A stretch of 10,007 nt of DNA from an uncultured Chloroflexota bacterium. GTDB taxonomy: Bacteria > Chloroflexota > Anaerolineae > B4-G1 > DUEL01. The translations under genes were made by a program, and so were the position numbers. The notes beneath the pieces were generated by a model that ran no database searches, was not told the DNA's origin, and saw only the letters and a program-made list of their open reading frames with translations. Below, in pieces: positions 1 through 6,011 of this stretch; position 1 is the first letter of the stretch; each line of letters begins with the position of its first letter. The stretch covers positions 1 through 10,007 of the forward strand of contig CAKZOY010000520.1 in assembly GCA_937138275.1 (NCBI GenBank), written 5' to 3'.

Positions 1-653
1 AAGAGACCATCTACACCGCCACCGCAACCGGCACGGATCCCCTGAACGGTCAAGCAGAGGATACCGTTCCTATCGGGATAGGGATCATCCCGACGGAGCC
101 GGGGGACCTGGATGGCGACGGCATGCCCAATTACGCGGATACGGATACCGATGGGGATGGAATCCCCAACGCCGAAGAGGGCCTTGGGGATCTGGACAGC
201 GATGGGATCCCCAACTATCTGGACACCGACTCCGACGGCGATGGCGTCCCCGATTGGATGGAGGCCGGTTGCTCCAGCCCGCCCACCGGCAATGCCCCCT
301 GTCCCAACCCAACCCAGGACAGCGATAGGGACGGCATCCCGGACTTCCGCGATGATGACGACGACGGCGATGGCATCTTTACGGCCAATGAATACATTGC
401 CAGCAGCGACTATTTCTGCAATAATACCACTTTGGACACCGATGGAGATACCACTCCCAACTGTCGGGACAACGACGTGGATGGGGATGGGATTCCCAAC
501 TATCTGGACCCCGATTCGGATGGGGACGGCACACCGGATCGGTTGGAGAATTATCCCAACCCCAACCCACCACCATTTGGGCACGGAGATGTCCCGGCCT
601 GGATTGACCCGGTGTACCGGTTGTATTTGCCCCTGGTGTTGAAAAATCACTGA
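1..653 (+). CDS. Exported calcium-repeat protein, thrombospondin type 3-like (C-terminal part, 5' end outside window)
   Basis: The frame is open from base 3 and ends at TGA 651-653, giving about 216 residues of a longer protein whose start is not in the window. It carries about nine back-to-back Asp-rich units of the form DxDxDGxPN/D, for example [24 protein letters not shown] and [12 protein letters not shown]. This is the calcium-binding pattern of thrombospondin type 3 repeats, which stiffen extracellular proteins when calcium is bound. Four cysteines (in [12 protein letters not shown] and in the CNN and NCRD segments) could form disulfides. After the repeats comes a Pro/Asn-rich linker and the tail [12 protein letters not shown], a hydrophobic C-terminal ending that I associate with exported Chloroflexota proteins. 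It is most likely a surface or secreted adhesin or structural protein. The catalytic or binding part, if any, lies upstream. It is separated from the next gene by a terminator, so it is probably not part of the sugar locus. Confidence 0.85.
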   Translation, partial: ETIYTATATGTDPLNGQAEDTVPIGIGIIPTEPGDLDGDGMPNYADTDTDGDGIPNAEEGLGDLDSDGIPNYLDTDSDGDGVPDWMEAGCSSPPTGNAPCPNPTQDSDRDGIPDFRDDDDDGDGIFTANEYIASSDYFCNNTTLDTDGDTTPNCRDNDVDGDGIPNYLDPDSDGDGTPDRLENYPNPNPPPFGHGDVPAWIDPVYRLYLPLVLKNH

Positions 654-705
654 TCCTGGCAGCGTCTGTCCATCGGGGCGGATGCCTGCCCAGCGAGTCC
701 CCCGG

Positions 706-754
706 CCCCTTCCCACACGCGGCACAATCGCTGTGGGGAGGGGTCTTGTTTTCC
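706..754 (+). terminator. Intrinsic terminator of the calcium-repeat protein gene
   Basis: A 12-bp stem pairs 706-717 (CCCCTTCCCACA) with 732-743 (TGTGGGGAGGGG), with one G-U pair and a 14-nt loop. It is followed by the T-rich run TCTTGTTTTCC. It lies 53 bases after the stop codon at 653 and is oriented to end transcription from the left. Confidence 0.75.
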
Positions 755-794
755 GGACGGGTATCCGGATGGCCTGCGCCGAATTTGATATGGT

Positions 795-841
795 CCCCAG
801 TCCCCCCCGTGTGGCGAATACCGCAACGGGGAAGGCTGGGG
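795..841. repeat. Imperfect inverted repeat in the gap before the regulator
   Basis: Positions 795-810 (CCCCAGTCCCCCCCGT) pair with 826-841 (ACGGGGAAGGCTGGGG) at 13 of 16 positions around a 15-nt loop. There is no T-run, so it is not a clear terminator. It may be a degenerate intergenic palindrome or a back-up termination structure. Confidence 0.35.
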
Positions 842-918
842 GGTGAGGGGGCGCTAATATCCGCCGCCATTTCTTCCGGGAAATCGGCGTCTCTCCAATA
901 AGAACTATATTTGCGGTC

Positions 919-947
919 TTGACAAACGGGCACGTTTGTGGTAAAAT
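919..947 (+). promoter_or_regulatory. Sigma-70-type promoter of the LacI-family regulator
   Basis: A perfect -35 box TTGACA (919-924) is separated by exactly 17 bp from the -10 box TAAAAT (942-947). Transcription would start near 954, inside the first operator, leaving a leader of about 98 nt before the regulator start. This is the best promoter match I see in the window. It could also transcribe the binding-protein gene, because I see no convincing separate promoter in 2087-2231. Confidence 0.8.
922..939. promoter_or_regulatory. Palindrome inside the promoter spacer, candidate second operator
   Basis: ACAAACG (922-928) and CGTTTGT (933-939) form a 7-bp inverted repeat with 4 nt between them. 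It starts in the -35 box and covers most of the spacer up to the -10 box, a position where a bound protein would block RNA polymerase. Its sequence is unrelated to the GAGCGCTC operators, so it may serve a different regulator. The AAACG..CGTTT style is common among LacI-family and catabolite-control sites, but the identity of the binder is unknown. Confidence 0.4.
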
Positions 948-952
948 ATTTG

Positions 953-966
953 TGAGAGCGCTCCCA
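953..966. promoter_or_regulatory. Operator O1, CelR/CebR-type site at the transcription start
   Basis: TGAGAGCGCTCCCA differs at one position from TGGGAGCGCTCCCA, the site known for the cellobiose-responsive LacI-family repressors CelR (Thermobifida fusca) and CebR (Streptomyces). It overlaps the predicted +1 of the promoter at 919-947, so binding should repress. A 15-bp stretch, 956-970, is repeated identically at 1029-1043. Confidence 0.8.
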
Positions 967-1022
967 AAAGAAGACTATTCTACCCCCCAATCAGCCCCTC
1001 TCCGGGGTTTTTCAAAGGCTGT

Positions 1023-1042
1023 TTTTAGGAGCGCTCCCAAAA
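1023..1042. promoter_or_regulatory. Operator O2, CelR/CebR-type site beside the regulator ribosome binding site
   Basis: TTTTAGGAGCGCTCCCAAAA is a 20-bp palindrome with a single mismatched pair. Its core TAGGAGCGCTCCCA (1026-1039) is one base away from the CelR consensus. It ends against the AAGGAG ribosome binding site of the regulator gene. Its centre is 73 bp from that of O1, about seven turns of B-DNA, so both sites face the same side of the helix and could be bridged by one tetramer or two dimers. Confidence 0.8.
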
Positions 1043-1051
1043 GGAGTGAGG

Positions 1052-2086
1052 ATGCCGCCAACCCTGGAAGAGGTCGCCAAACTCGCAGGAGTTTCTCGCT
1101 CCACCGTTTCCCGCGTGATCAACCAGCACCCGAGCGTACGCCCGGAGGTGCGGGAGCGGGTTTGGGCCGTGATTCGGGAGACCGGGTATCAACCCCATGC
1201 GGCGGCCCGCAGTTTGGCTACCCGGCGCACCCGGGTTATCGGGCTCATCATTCCGCAGGCGGTCACCACCCTCTTCACCGACCCGTACTTCCCCATCCTT
1301 ATCCGCGGGGTCGCTGATGCCTGCAATTCCTTTCAGTACCACTTGATGCTCTCCCTCTTCAGCCAGGGCCAGGCTGGCAATTCTTCCGCTCGGCAGGATG
1401 AGTTATATCAGCAGGTGTTGCGGGGTCAGTATCTGGACGGCGTGTTAATTTCCTCCGCCCCGCTGGATGACCCGATTTTTCGTCGCCTTTTGCAGGACGG
1501 TATTCCGTTCGTCGTCGTCGGGCGGTATCCTCATGAACGGATCCATTATGTGGACGTGGATAACGTCAACGGGGCGCGAATGGCGGTGGAACATCTCCTG
1601 CGTCTGGGACACGAACGGATCGCGACCATCACTGGTCCACTCAACATGTGTGCCGGGCAGGACCGTCTGGAGGGATACCGACAGGCTCTGACTTCTCGGG
1701 GGCTTGCGGTGGACGAGAAACTCATCGCTGAGGGAGATTTCACCGAACAGGGGGGAAGGATGGCTATGCAGCGGCTCCTCCCCCAACGGCCGACGGCCGT
1801 CTTTGCTGCCAGTGATGTGATGGCTATCGGTGCGATCAAAGTGATCCGGGATGCAGGCCTGCGCGTCCCCGATGACATCGCCGTTGTCGGTTTTGACGAT
1901 ATCCCTCTGGCCTCTGTGGTGGAGCCACCGCTGACCACTATCCGTCAACCGATAGACCAGTTGGGTAGCATGGCGGTGAAACTCCTCATCGGTTTAATAG
2001 AGAACCCGGAAGGAAGCACAGTCCACCGGGTAGTACTCCCGACCGAACTGGTCATCCGGGCGTCCTGCGGGATTCGGGCCAAATAA
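1052..2086 (+). CDS. LacI-family transcriptional repressor, CelR/CebR-like
   Basis: This 344-residue protein has the full LacI layout. Residues 3-24 (TLEEVAKLAGVSRSTVSRVI) are the helix-turn-helix, residues 49-58 the hinge helix containing SLA, and from about 61 to the end lies a periplasmic-binding-protein-like sugar sensor domain with the family motifs ASDVMAIG and VVGFDDIP. I chose ATG 1052 because AAGGAG (1041-1046) lies 5 nt upstream; an in-frame GTG at 1046 would overlap that site. Two operators close to the CelR/CebR consensus flank the leader, which indicates autoregulation and suggests cellobiose or a related beta-oligosaccharide as inducer. The transporter and the phosphorylases downstream fit this. 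The family and the operators are strong evidence; the exact effector is inferred. Confidence 0.93.
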   Translation: MPPTLEEVAKLAGVSRSTVSRVINQHPSVRPEVRERVWAVIRETGYQPHAAARSLATRRTRVIGLIIPQAVTTLFTDPYFPILIRGVADACNSFQYHLMLSLFSQGQAGNSSARQDELYQQVLRGQYLDGVLISSAPLDDPIFRRLLQDGIPFVVVGRYPHERIHYVDVDNVNGARMAVEHLLRLGHERIATITGPLNMCAGQDRLEGYRQALTSRGLAVDEKLIAEGDFTEQGGRMAMQRLLPQRPTAVFAASDVMAIGAIKVIRDAGLRVPDDIAVVGFDDIPLASVVEPPLTTIRQPIDQLGSMAVKLLIGLIENPEGSTVHRVVLPTELVIRASCGIRAK

Positions 2087-2092
2087 CCGGCC

Positions 2093-2132
2093 CACTTGCC
2101 CACTTGCACACTTGCATACTCGCTCACTTGCT
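2093..2132. repeat. Five tandem copies of an octamer, consensus CACTTGCN
   Basis: The units are CACTTGCC, CACTTGCA, CACTTGCA, TACTCGCT and CACTTGCT, placed end to end and starting 6 bases after the regulator stop codon. The array is non-coding and sits between the regulator and the binding-protein gene. It is too short and has no spacers, so it is not CRISPR. Copy number could vary by replication slippage; any role is unknown. Confidence 0.8.
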
Positions 2133-2207
2133 TAAAGAAAGGAGGGATGCATAGCGAAGGAAAAACAGCCATTTACCCCGCATATTCTTATCGTTCCAAG
2201 TTTTCCC

Positions 2208-2217
2208 AAAACGTTTT
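2208..2217. promoter_or_regulatory. Palindrome before the binding-protein ribosome binding site, possible operator
   Basis: AAAACGTTTT is a perfect 10-bp palindrome 4 bases ahead of the GGAGGAG ribosome binding site at 2221-2227. Its AAACGTTT core resembles the halves of the palindrome at 922-939. It could be an operator or a chance AT-rich palindrome. I see no good -35/-10 pair near it. Confidence 0.3.
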
Positions 2218-2231
2218 TCAGGAGGAGAAAA

Positions 2232-4010
2232 ATGTACCGGAAATCCATACTTATCGTTCTGACCGTCCTCACGGTAGTCGCGCTGCTGGCGGCCTGCGCT
2301 CCCCAGACCGTCACGGTGACCGTTCCGGTGGAGAAGCAGGTGACGGTGGAAAAGCCGGTAGTGGTGACAGCCACCCCCTCTCCGACGGAGGTAGTGTATC
2401 CCCGCAACGAGACCCTCTACACCAGCGGCAAGCAGTGGGGGCCGCCTTCGTCCTGGAACCCGCTCACCGGCGGCGATACGGCGATGGGCGTTCTCGGCCT
2501 CTGCTACGAGACCCTCTTCCTCTATGACCCCTTGAAGAACGAGTTCATCCCGTGGCTTGCCGAGAGCGGGAAGTGGACCCGCAACAACGTGTACGAGGCC
2601 AAAATCCGCCAGGGGATTGAGTGGCAGGACGGCAAGCCCCTGACGGCCGCCGACGTGGTCTTCTCCTTTGAGGTGCGCAAGACTTCGGGCACCAGCTTCA
2701 GTTACGTCTGGGACTGGCTGGAGAAAGTGGAAGCCGTGGACGACTACACTGTCCGCTTCACCTTCTCCGATCCCCGCTATCAGGAGTGGGGTTACGTCCT
2801 CTACTCGCTCACCATCGTCCCCAAGCACATCTGGGAGGGCCGCTCCGAGGAGGAGATCACCACCGGCCAGAACATCCCCCCGGTGGGCTCCGGCGCCTAC
2901 ATCTACGAGACGCACTCCGAGGACCGCATGGTCTGGAAGCGGAACGAAAACTGGTGGGCGACGAAACTGCTGGGCAAGAAGGTGGGGCCCAAGTACATCG
3001 TGGACATCGTCAACCCCAGCAATAACGTGGCGCTGGGCCTGTTCCTGAAGGGCGAGATGGACCTGAGCAACAACTTCCTGCCGGGCATTAACACCCTCGT
3101 AGAGGGCGGCTACGGCGCGAAGACCTGGTACGACGACCCGCCGTACATGCTCTCTGCTAACACCGCCTTCCTCTTCATGAACACCAAGAAGAAGCCCATG
3201 GATGACCCGGCGTTCCGTCGGGCGCTGGCCTTCGCCATCAACGTAGATGAAATCGTCACCAAAGTGTATGGCAACATCGTCGCAAAGGCCAACCCCACGG
3301 GGCTGTTGCCGGTCTGGGGGCAGTACGTAGACCAGGCAGTGGTGAATGAATTGGGCTTCACCTACAATCCGGGTGAGGCCCGCCGGATCCTGGCCGCGGC
3401 CGGCTACAAAGACGTGGATGGGGATGGCTGGCTGGAGGCGCCTGATGGCTCCAAGATTGAACTGAAGGTCATCGTGCCCTTCGGGTGGACCGACTGGATG
3501 GAGTCCATCAAGGTCATCGCCAACAGCGCTCAGGCGGTGGGGATCAACCTGCAGCCGGACTTCCCGGACTTCCCCTCCTACTGGGAGATGGTCCCGGGCG
3601 GCAACTTTGACATGGCCATCAACAACTTCGGCTCCGCCATGAGCAGCACCCCCTGGACCTTCTACAACTGGGTCTTCAACCATCCCCTGCAGGCCACAAT
3701 GTTCGGCGGGAACTTCGGCCGCTATGAGAACGCCGAGGTGTTCGCCCTGGTGGACCAACTGGACCGGGTGCCGGTGGAGGATATTGAGGGCATGAAAGCG
3801 GTCATGTCCCAGATTCAGCGCATCCACCTGACCGAGATGCCTGCCATCCCGCTGTGGTACAACGGTCTGTGGGCCCAGTGGAACGAGACCTACTGGACCA
3901 ACTGGCCGTCGGCTGCGGAAGGTGCTACCAAGTACATGCCCTGCACCTGGGTCGGCTATTGGAACATGACGTCCATCCTGATGCTCACGGAACTGAAACC
4001 GGTCCAGTAG
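2232..4010 (+). CDS. ABC transporter solute-binding lipoprotein, family 5 (SBP_bac_5), probable beta-oligosaccharide binding
   Basis: The protein has 592 residues. A lipoprotein signal peptide (basic YRK, hydrophobic 5-19, lipobox LAAC with Cys22) is followed by a Thr/Val/Pro-rich linker to about residue 55. Next comes a full family 5 binding domain with DGKPLTAADVVFSFE (133-147), NENWW (238-242) and an EF-hand-like DVDGDGWLE (394-402), a loop often seen in this family. It would be anchored on the outer face of the membrane and hand substrate to the permeases. The start TSGKQWGPPSSWNPL (64-78) resembles the sugar-binding members known from Thermotoga (cellobiose and mannan binding) more than dipeptide binders, as I recall them. 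ATG 2232 has GGAGGAG 4 nt upstream. A terminator follows directly, and about 1 kb separates it from its likely permease partners, which is unusual. Family certain; substrate inferred from context. Confidence 0.93.
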   Translation: MYRKSILIVLTVLTVVALLAACAPQTVTVTVPVEKQVTVEKPVVVTATPSPTEVVYPRNETLYTSGKQWGPPSSWNPLTGGDTAMGVLGLCYETLFLYDPLKNEFIPWLAESGKWTRNNVYEAKIRQGIEWQDGKPLTAADVVFSFEVRKTSGTSFSYVWDWLEKVEAVDDYTVRFTFSDPRYQEWGYVLYSLTIVPKHIWEGRSEEEITTGQNIPPVGSGAYIYETHSEDRMVWKRNENWWATKLLGKKVGPKYIVDIVNPSNNVALGLFLKGEMDLSNNFLPGINTLVEGGYGAKTWYDDPPYMLSANTAFLFMNTKKKPMDDPAFRRALAFAINVDEIVTKVYGNIVAKANPTGLLPVWGQYVDQAVVNELGFTYNPGEARRILAAAGYKDVDGDGWLEAPDGSKIELKVIVPFGWTDWMESIKVIANSAQAVGINLQPDFPDFPSYWEMVPGGNFDMAINNFGSAMSSTPWTFYNWVFNHPLQATMFGGNFGRYENAEVFALVDQLDRVPVEDIEGMKAVMSQIQRIHLTEMPAIPLWYNGLWAQWNETYWTNWPSAAEGATKYMPCTWVGYWNMTSILMLTELKPVQ

Positions 4011-4018
4011 CCTCCTCT

Positions 4019-4054
4019 GCCGCCCCTCCCCGGCAGGGGAGGGGCGGCCTTTAT
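4019..4054 (+). terminator. Intrinsic terminator after the binding-protein gene
   Basis: A perfect 13-bp GC-rich stem pairs 4019-4031 (GCCGCCCCTCCCC) with 4036-4048 (GGGGAGGGGCGGC) around the loop GGCA, followed by CTTTAT. It begins 8 bases after the stop codon. The T-run is short, so some read-through towards the permeases is possible. A stable 3' hairpin also commonly protects binding-protein mRNA. Confidence 0.8.
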
Positions 4055-4177
4055 CCATCCCGGTCACTTTTCGGCGCAGGTGACATCTTCTCGGCACATC
4101 GCGGGTTCTCGCGGAACAACGCATCCCGCCCGGTGAAGGCGCGCCAGATGGGGGGCGTAAGACACCCCTGGAACAGC

Positions 4178-4219
4178 GAATGTGGGGTTTGTAGGGCACG
4201 CCCTGCAAACCCCACATTC
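4178..4219. repeat. Intergenic palindrome, 19-bp stem with GGGGTTT...AAACCCC
   Basis: GAATGTGGGGTTTGTAGGG (4178-4196) pairs with CCCTGCAAACCCCACATTC (4201-4219) around the 4-nt loop CACG, with one G-T mismatch that would be a wobble pair in RNA. There is no T-run. Its outer GGGGTTT and AAACCCC blocks recur in the palindromes at 4481-4523 and 9828-9870. The near-perfect stem suggests a conserved repeat unit or a strong RNA hairpin. Confidence 0.8.
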
Positions 4220-4278
4220 CTTGAAATAGGGCTTGCATAGCAATTTGCGGCTTATGTCCAGACCTTGTGCAAGCGGGG

Positions 4279-4339
4279 TGTTGAATCTCGTAAAGTCGTA
4301 TCACGATCTTTTGGCAAAGTCTCAAAAAGTCATACCACC
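4279..4339 (+). repeat. Left terminal inverted repeat of the MITE-like element
   Basis: This arm contains TAAAGTCGTATCAC (4291-4304), CAAAGTCTCAA (4315-4325) and AAAGTCATACC (4326-4336). The first two blocks are matched exactly on the opposite strand at 4683-4696 and 4661-4671. Confidence 0.7.
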
Positions 4340-4429
4340 CCTATGGGGTGAATCCGGCTTGTGATTCCGGAAGGGTGCGATCTTCTGGAGGGTTGACATT
4401 TCCCCTCCCCCCTACCCCCTTCCCATTGA

Positions 4430-4450
4430 GGGCGGACGGATCGTCCGCCC
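4430..4450. repeat. Perfect hairpin inside the MITE-like element
   Basis: GGGCGGACG (4430-4438) pairs with CGTCCGCCC (4442-4450) around the 3-nt loop GAT, all nine pairs Watson-Crick. It is the first of three consecutive palindromes in the element core. Confidence 0.75.
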
Positions 4451-4480
4451 CACCGCCGCACAGGGAGGGGGGATGGAAAT

Positions 4481-4523
4481 GGGGTTTTTGGGGCGGCGGC
4501 GAAGCCGCCGCCCCAAAAACCCC
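4481..4523. repeat. Perfect 20-bp palindrome in the core of the MITE-like element
   Basis: The 20-base arm 4481-4500 (starting GGGGTTTTTGGGGCGG) is the exact reverse complement of 4504-4523, with only GAA between them. It shares the GGGGTTT, GGGGC, GCCCC and AAACCCC blocks with the palindrome at 9828-9870 before the GH94 gene. Confidence 0.9.
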
Positions 4524-4530
4524 TCTCTTC

Positions 4531-4571
4531 CCTCCTCTCCCCCGCCCGTCAGGGCAAGGGGGAGAGGGAGG
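4531..4571. repeat. Third hairpin in the core of the MITE-like element
   Basis: CCTCTCCCCC (4534-4543) pairs with GGGGGAGAGG (4558-4567). The stem continues inward as GCCC/GGGC (4544-4547 and 4552-4555) past a 2-nt bulge, and outward with one extra G. It has no T-run. Confidence 0.65.
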
Positions 4572-4643
4572 CAAGGGGGGTGAGGGGGATAAAGGGAAAC
4601 CCTGTAACTCGGAACGAACGTTCAGATTCCCACGAGGGCAAGC

Positions 4644-4706
4644 GGTGGGATACGACTTTATTGAGACTTTGTGAAAGACCAGGTGATACGACTTTATGAA
4701 TCAACA
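4644..4706 (-). repeat. Right terminal inverted repeat of the MITE-like element
   Basis: This arm contains GATACGACTTTAT twice in the same direction (4649-4661 and 4685-4697, 36 bp apart), with TTGAGACTTTG between them and TCAACA at the outer end. It is the inverted counterpart of 4279-4339. Confidence 0.7.
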
Positions 4707-4740
4707 GGGGGGAGGGGTTTGGTAAACCAGGCCTACGAAT

Positions 4741-4769
4741 CTGACATACCCAAATGCGATTGGTATAAC
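4741..4769 (+). promoter_or_regulatory. Upstream promoter for the permease operon
   Basis: CTGACA (4741-4746), a 17-bp spacer and TATAAC (4764-4769) form a good sigma-70-type promoter. It begins 34 bases beyond the right end of the MITE-like element. The predicted start is near 4776. Confidence 0.5.
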
Positions 4770-4806
4770 TTGCCATAGAACGGGAATGCCCCCAATAGAA
4801 GAGGAT

Positions 4807-4835
4807 TTGACATAGCGGCTTATCTCTGGTAATCT
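4807..4835 (+). promoter_or_regulatory. Downstream promoter for the permease operon
   Basis: TTGACA (4807-4812), a 17-bp spacer and TAATCT (4830-4835) form a second sigma-70-type promoter 66 bp after the first. The predicted start is near 4842. I see no GAGCGCTC operator near it, so if the regulator at 1052-2086 controls these genes it must act in another way. Confidence 0.6.
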
Positions 4836-4841
4836 ACAAGG

Positions 4842-5015
4842 TGGAACAGGCAGCGGAATACTTTTCCCCTTTCGGACCGTTTGAGCCCAAAGGCCAGAGT
4901 TTGCAGGATGGGGCAAAGGTATCCCATCGGTGGGGCGCGCTACGAGTATAAGCCGTACTGCGCGGTCCCTGCTTGAATCCCACCCCTGGCGAAAATTCGT
5001 TATCCGGGAGGCATC
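4842..5015 (+). other. Long leader before the first permease gene, content not recognised
   Basis: About 175 nt separate the predicted start of the second promoter from the permease start. A weak stem (GATGGG at 4907-4912 with CCCATC at 4923-4928) is the only fold I noticed. I could not match it to a known riboswitch or leader and see no credible small gene in it. Confidence 0.3.
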
Positions 5016-6011
5016 GTGACACGGTATCTGAGCAGAAAGTTGCTGATCTACATTTTGACTTTCTTTCTGGCCGTCACCATAGACTGGTTGATTCCCCGTC
5101 TGATGCCCGGCGACCCGATCAATGTGATGATCAGTCGGCTGGGACCCCGAAACCCGGAAGAGGTGAAACTGCTGCGCGATTATTACCTTCGGCTTTTCGC
5201 CCTGGACGTCCCGATGTGGCAGCAGTACATCAACTTCTGGAAGTCGGTTCTTCAGGGCGATCTGGGGAGGAGCACTCTGTATTTTCCCCGACCGGTGATG
5301 GATATTATCAAGGCTGCCGTCCCCTATGATGTCTTTTTGCTGTTGCCTGCGATTCTGATCAGCTGGTTCGCGGGGAACAATTTCGGGGCCCTGGCGGCGC
5401 GGCGTCGCTGGCTGGATAACACCGTGCTCCCCATAGGCTACATTCTCACCGCCACCCCTTATATGTGGCTGGCTCTGCTCCTGGCCTGGGCTCTGGGGAT
5501 CGTCGCCGGGTGGTTCCCCATCGCCGGTGCGTACAGTTTTGAGTTGCGCCCCCATTTTTCGTGGCTCTTCATCAAAGACCTCCTCTGGCACTGGTTCCTG
5601 CCCTTTCTGTCGCTGTTTATGGTGATGTTCGGCGGATGGGCCATCGGAATGAGAAACATGATCATTTACGAACTGGAAGCCGATTATTCCCGATACCTGG
5701 AAACGCTGGGCGCGCCGCAGAGCCTGATCCGCCGCTACGCCTTCCGGAATGCGGTCCTTCCTCAGGTTACTGGCCTGGCGCTGCAGTTGGGGACCATCGT
5801 GGCCGGTGCGGTGGCGACGGAGGTGGTCTTCGCATACCCCGGTATCGGTAATCTGATTGTCAGCGCCATCCAGAATCAGGACTATTTCCTGATTCAGGGC
5901 TGTTTCCTGTTCATCATCCTCGGCGTGCTGCTGGCCAATCTCTTTATAGATGTTGCGTATGTCATTGTGGACCCGCGCACCCGTTTGGGGATGGCGGGGG
6001 AGGTCGCGTGA
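5016..6011 (+). CDS. ABC transporter permease, DppB/OppB type (oligosaccharide/peptide class)
   Basis: This 331-residue integral membrane protein is one half of the translocation channel for the family 5 binding protein. It has an N-terminal membrane helix (about 9-28), the early motif PGDPINVMI (31-39), and a BPD_transp_1 core of five more helices from about residue 103. The cytoplasmic EAA loop (about 218-249, EADYSRYLETLG to NAVLP) docks to an ATPase, and YPGIG (274-278) is typical of the B subunit. The GTG start at 5016 is supported by GGGAGG (5006-5011) 4 nt upstream. It opens a four-gene transporter operon with its own promoters, and its stop overlaps the next start by one base. Family 5 permeases carry both peptides and oligosaccharides; the downstream phosphorylases favour sugars here. 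Confidence 0.93.
   Translation: MTRYLSRKLLIYILTFFLAVTIDWLIPRLMPGDPINVMISRLGPRNPEEVKLLRDYYLRLFALDVPMWQQYINFWKSVLQGDLGRSTLYFPRPVMDIIKAAVPYDVFLLLPAILISWFAGNNFGALAARRRWLDNTVLPIGYILTATPYMWLALLLAWALGIVAGWFPIAGAYSFELRPHFSWLFIKDLLWHWFLPFLSLFMVMFGGWAIGMRNMIIYELEADYSRYLETLGAPQSLIRRYAFRNAVLPQVTGLALQLGTIVAGAVATEVVFAYPGIGNLIVSAIQNQDYFLIQGCFLFIILGVLLANLFIDVAYVIVDPRTRLGMAGEVA

Larger units (their letters stand above)
4279..4706. mobile_element. Non-autonomous mobile element (MITE-like) with long terminal inverted repeats
   Basis: The left arm (4279-4339) and the right arm (4644-4706, read on the other strand) both begin TGTTGA and share TAAAGTCGTATCAC (14 of 14), CAAAGTCTCAA (11 of 11), then AAAGTC(G/A)TA(T/C)C and CCACC, with small gaps between blocks. 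Each arm therefore holds two same-direction copies of an AAAGTCGTATC motif 34-36 bp apart, as could serve as transposase binding sites. The interior of about 300 bp is C/G-biased, rich in palindromes, and contains no frame resembling a transposase. GGGG flanks both ends, a possible but weak target duplication because the region is G-rich. The element lies between the binding protein and its permeases. The exact ends and the parent transposon are unknown. Confidence 0.6.

Noticed and set aside
112..642. Alternative frame across the calcium-repeat gene
   Set aside because: It is a Thr/Pro/Met-rich shadow of the regular GAT/GGC/ATC repeat codons; the other frame gives textbook calcium-binding repeats.
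1046..1051. GTG at 1046 as the regulator start
   Set aside because: It overlaps the AAGGAG ribosome binding site, which is properly spaced for ATG 1052.
2093..2132. Octamer array as a CRISPR fragment
   Set aside because: Units of 8 bp with no spacers do not fit any CRISPR array, and no cas gene is in the window.
2147..2527. Small gene starting at ATG 2147 after GGAGGG
   Set aside because: The Shine-Dalgarno-like run touches the ATG, so spacing is wrong, and most of the frame overlaps the binding-protein gene with no recognisable content.
2124..4325. Long open frame of over 700 codons on the minus strand
   Set aside because: It lies antisense to the binding-protein gene, whose domain motifs, signal peptide and ribosome binding site are clear. 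The minus frame is rich in His, Gly and Val as expected for a shadow of GC-rich codons and shows no recognisable domain.
4348..4674. Open frame of 108 codons inside the MITE-like element as a possible transposase remnant
   Set aside because: It is low-complexity Pro/Gly sequence created by C/G-rich palindromes and has no transposase motif.
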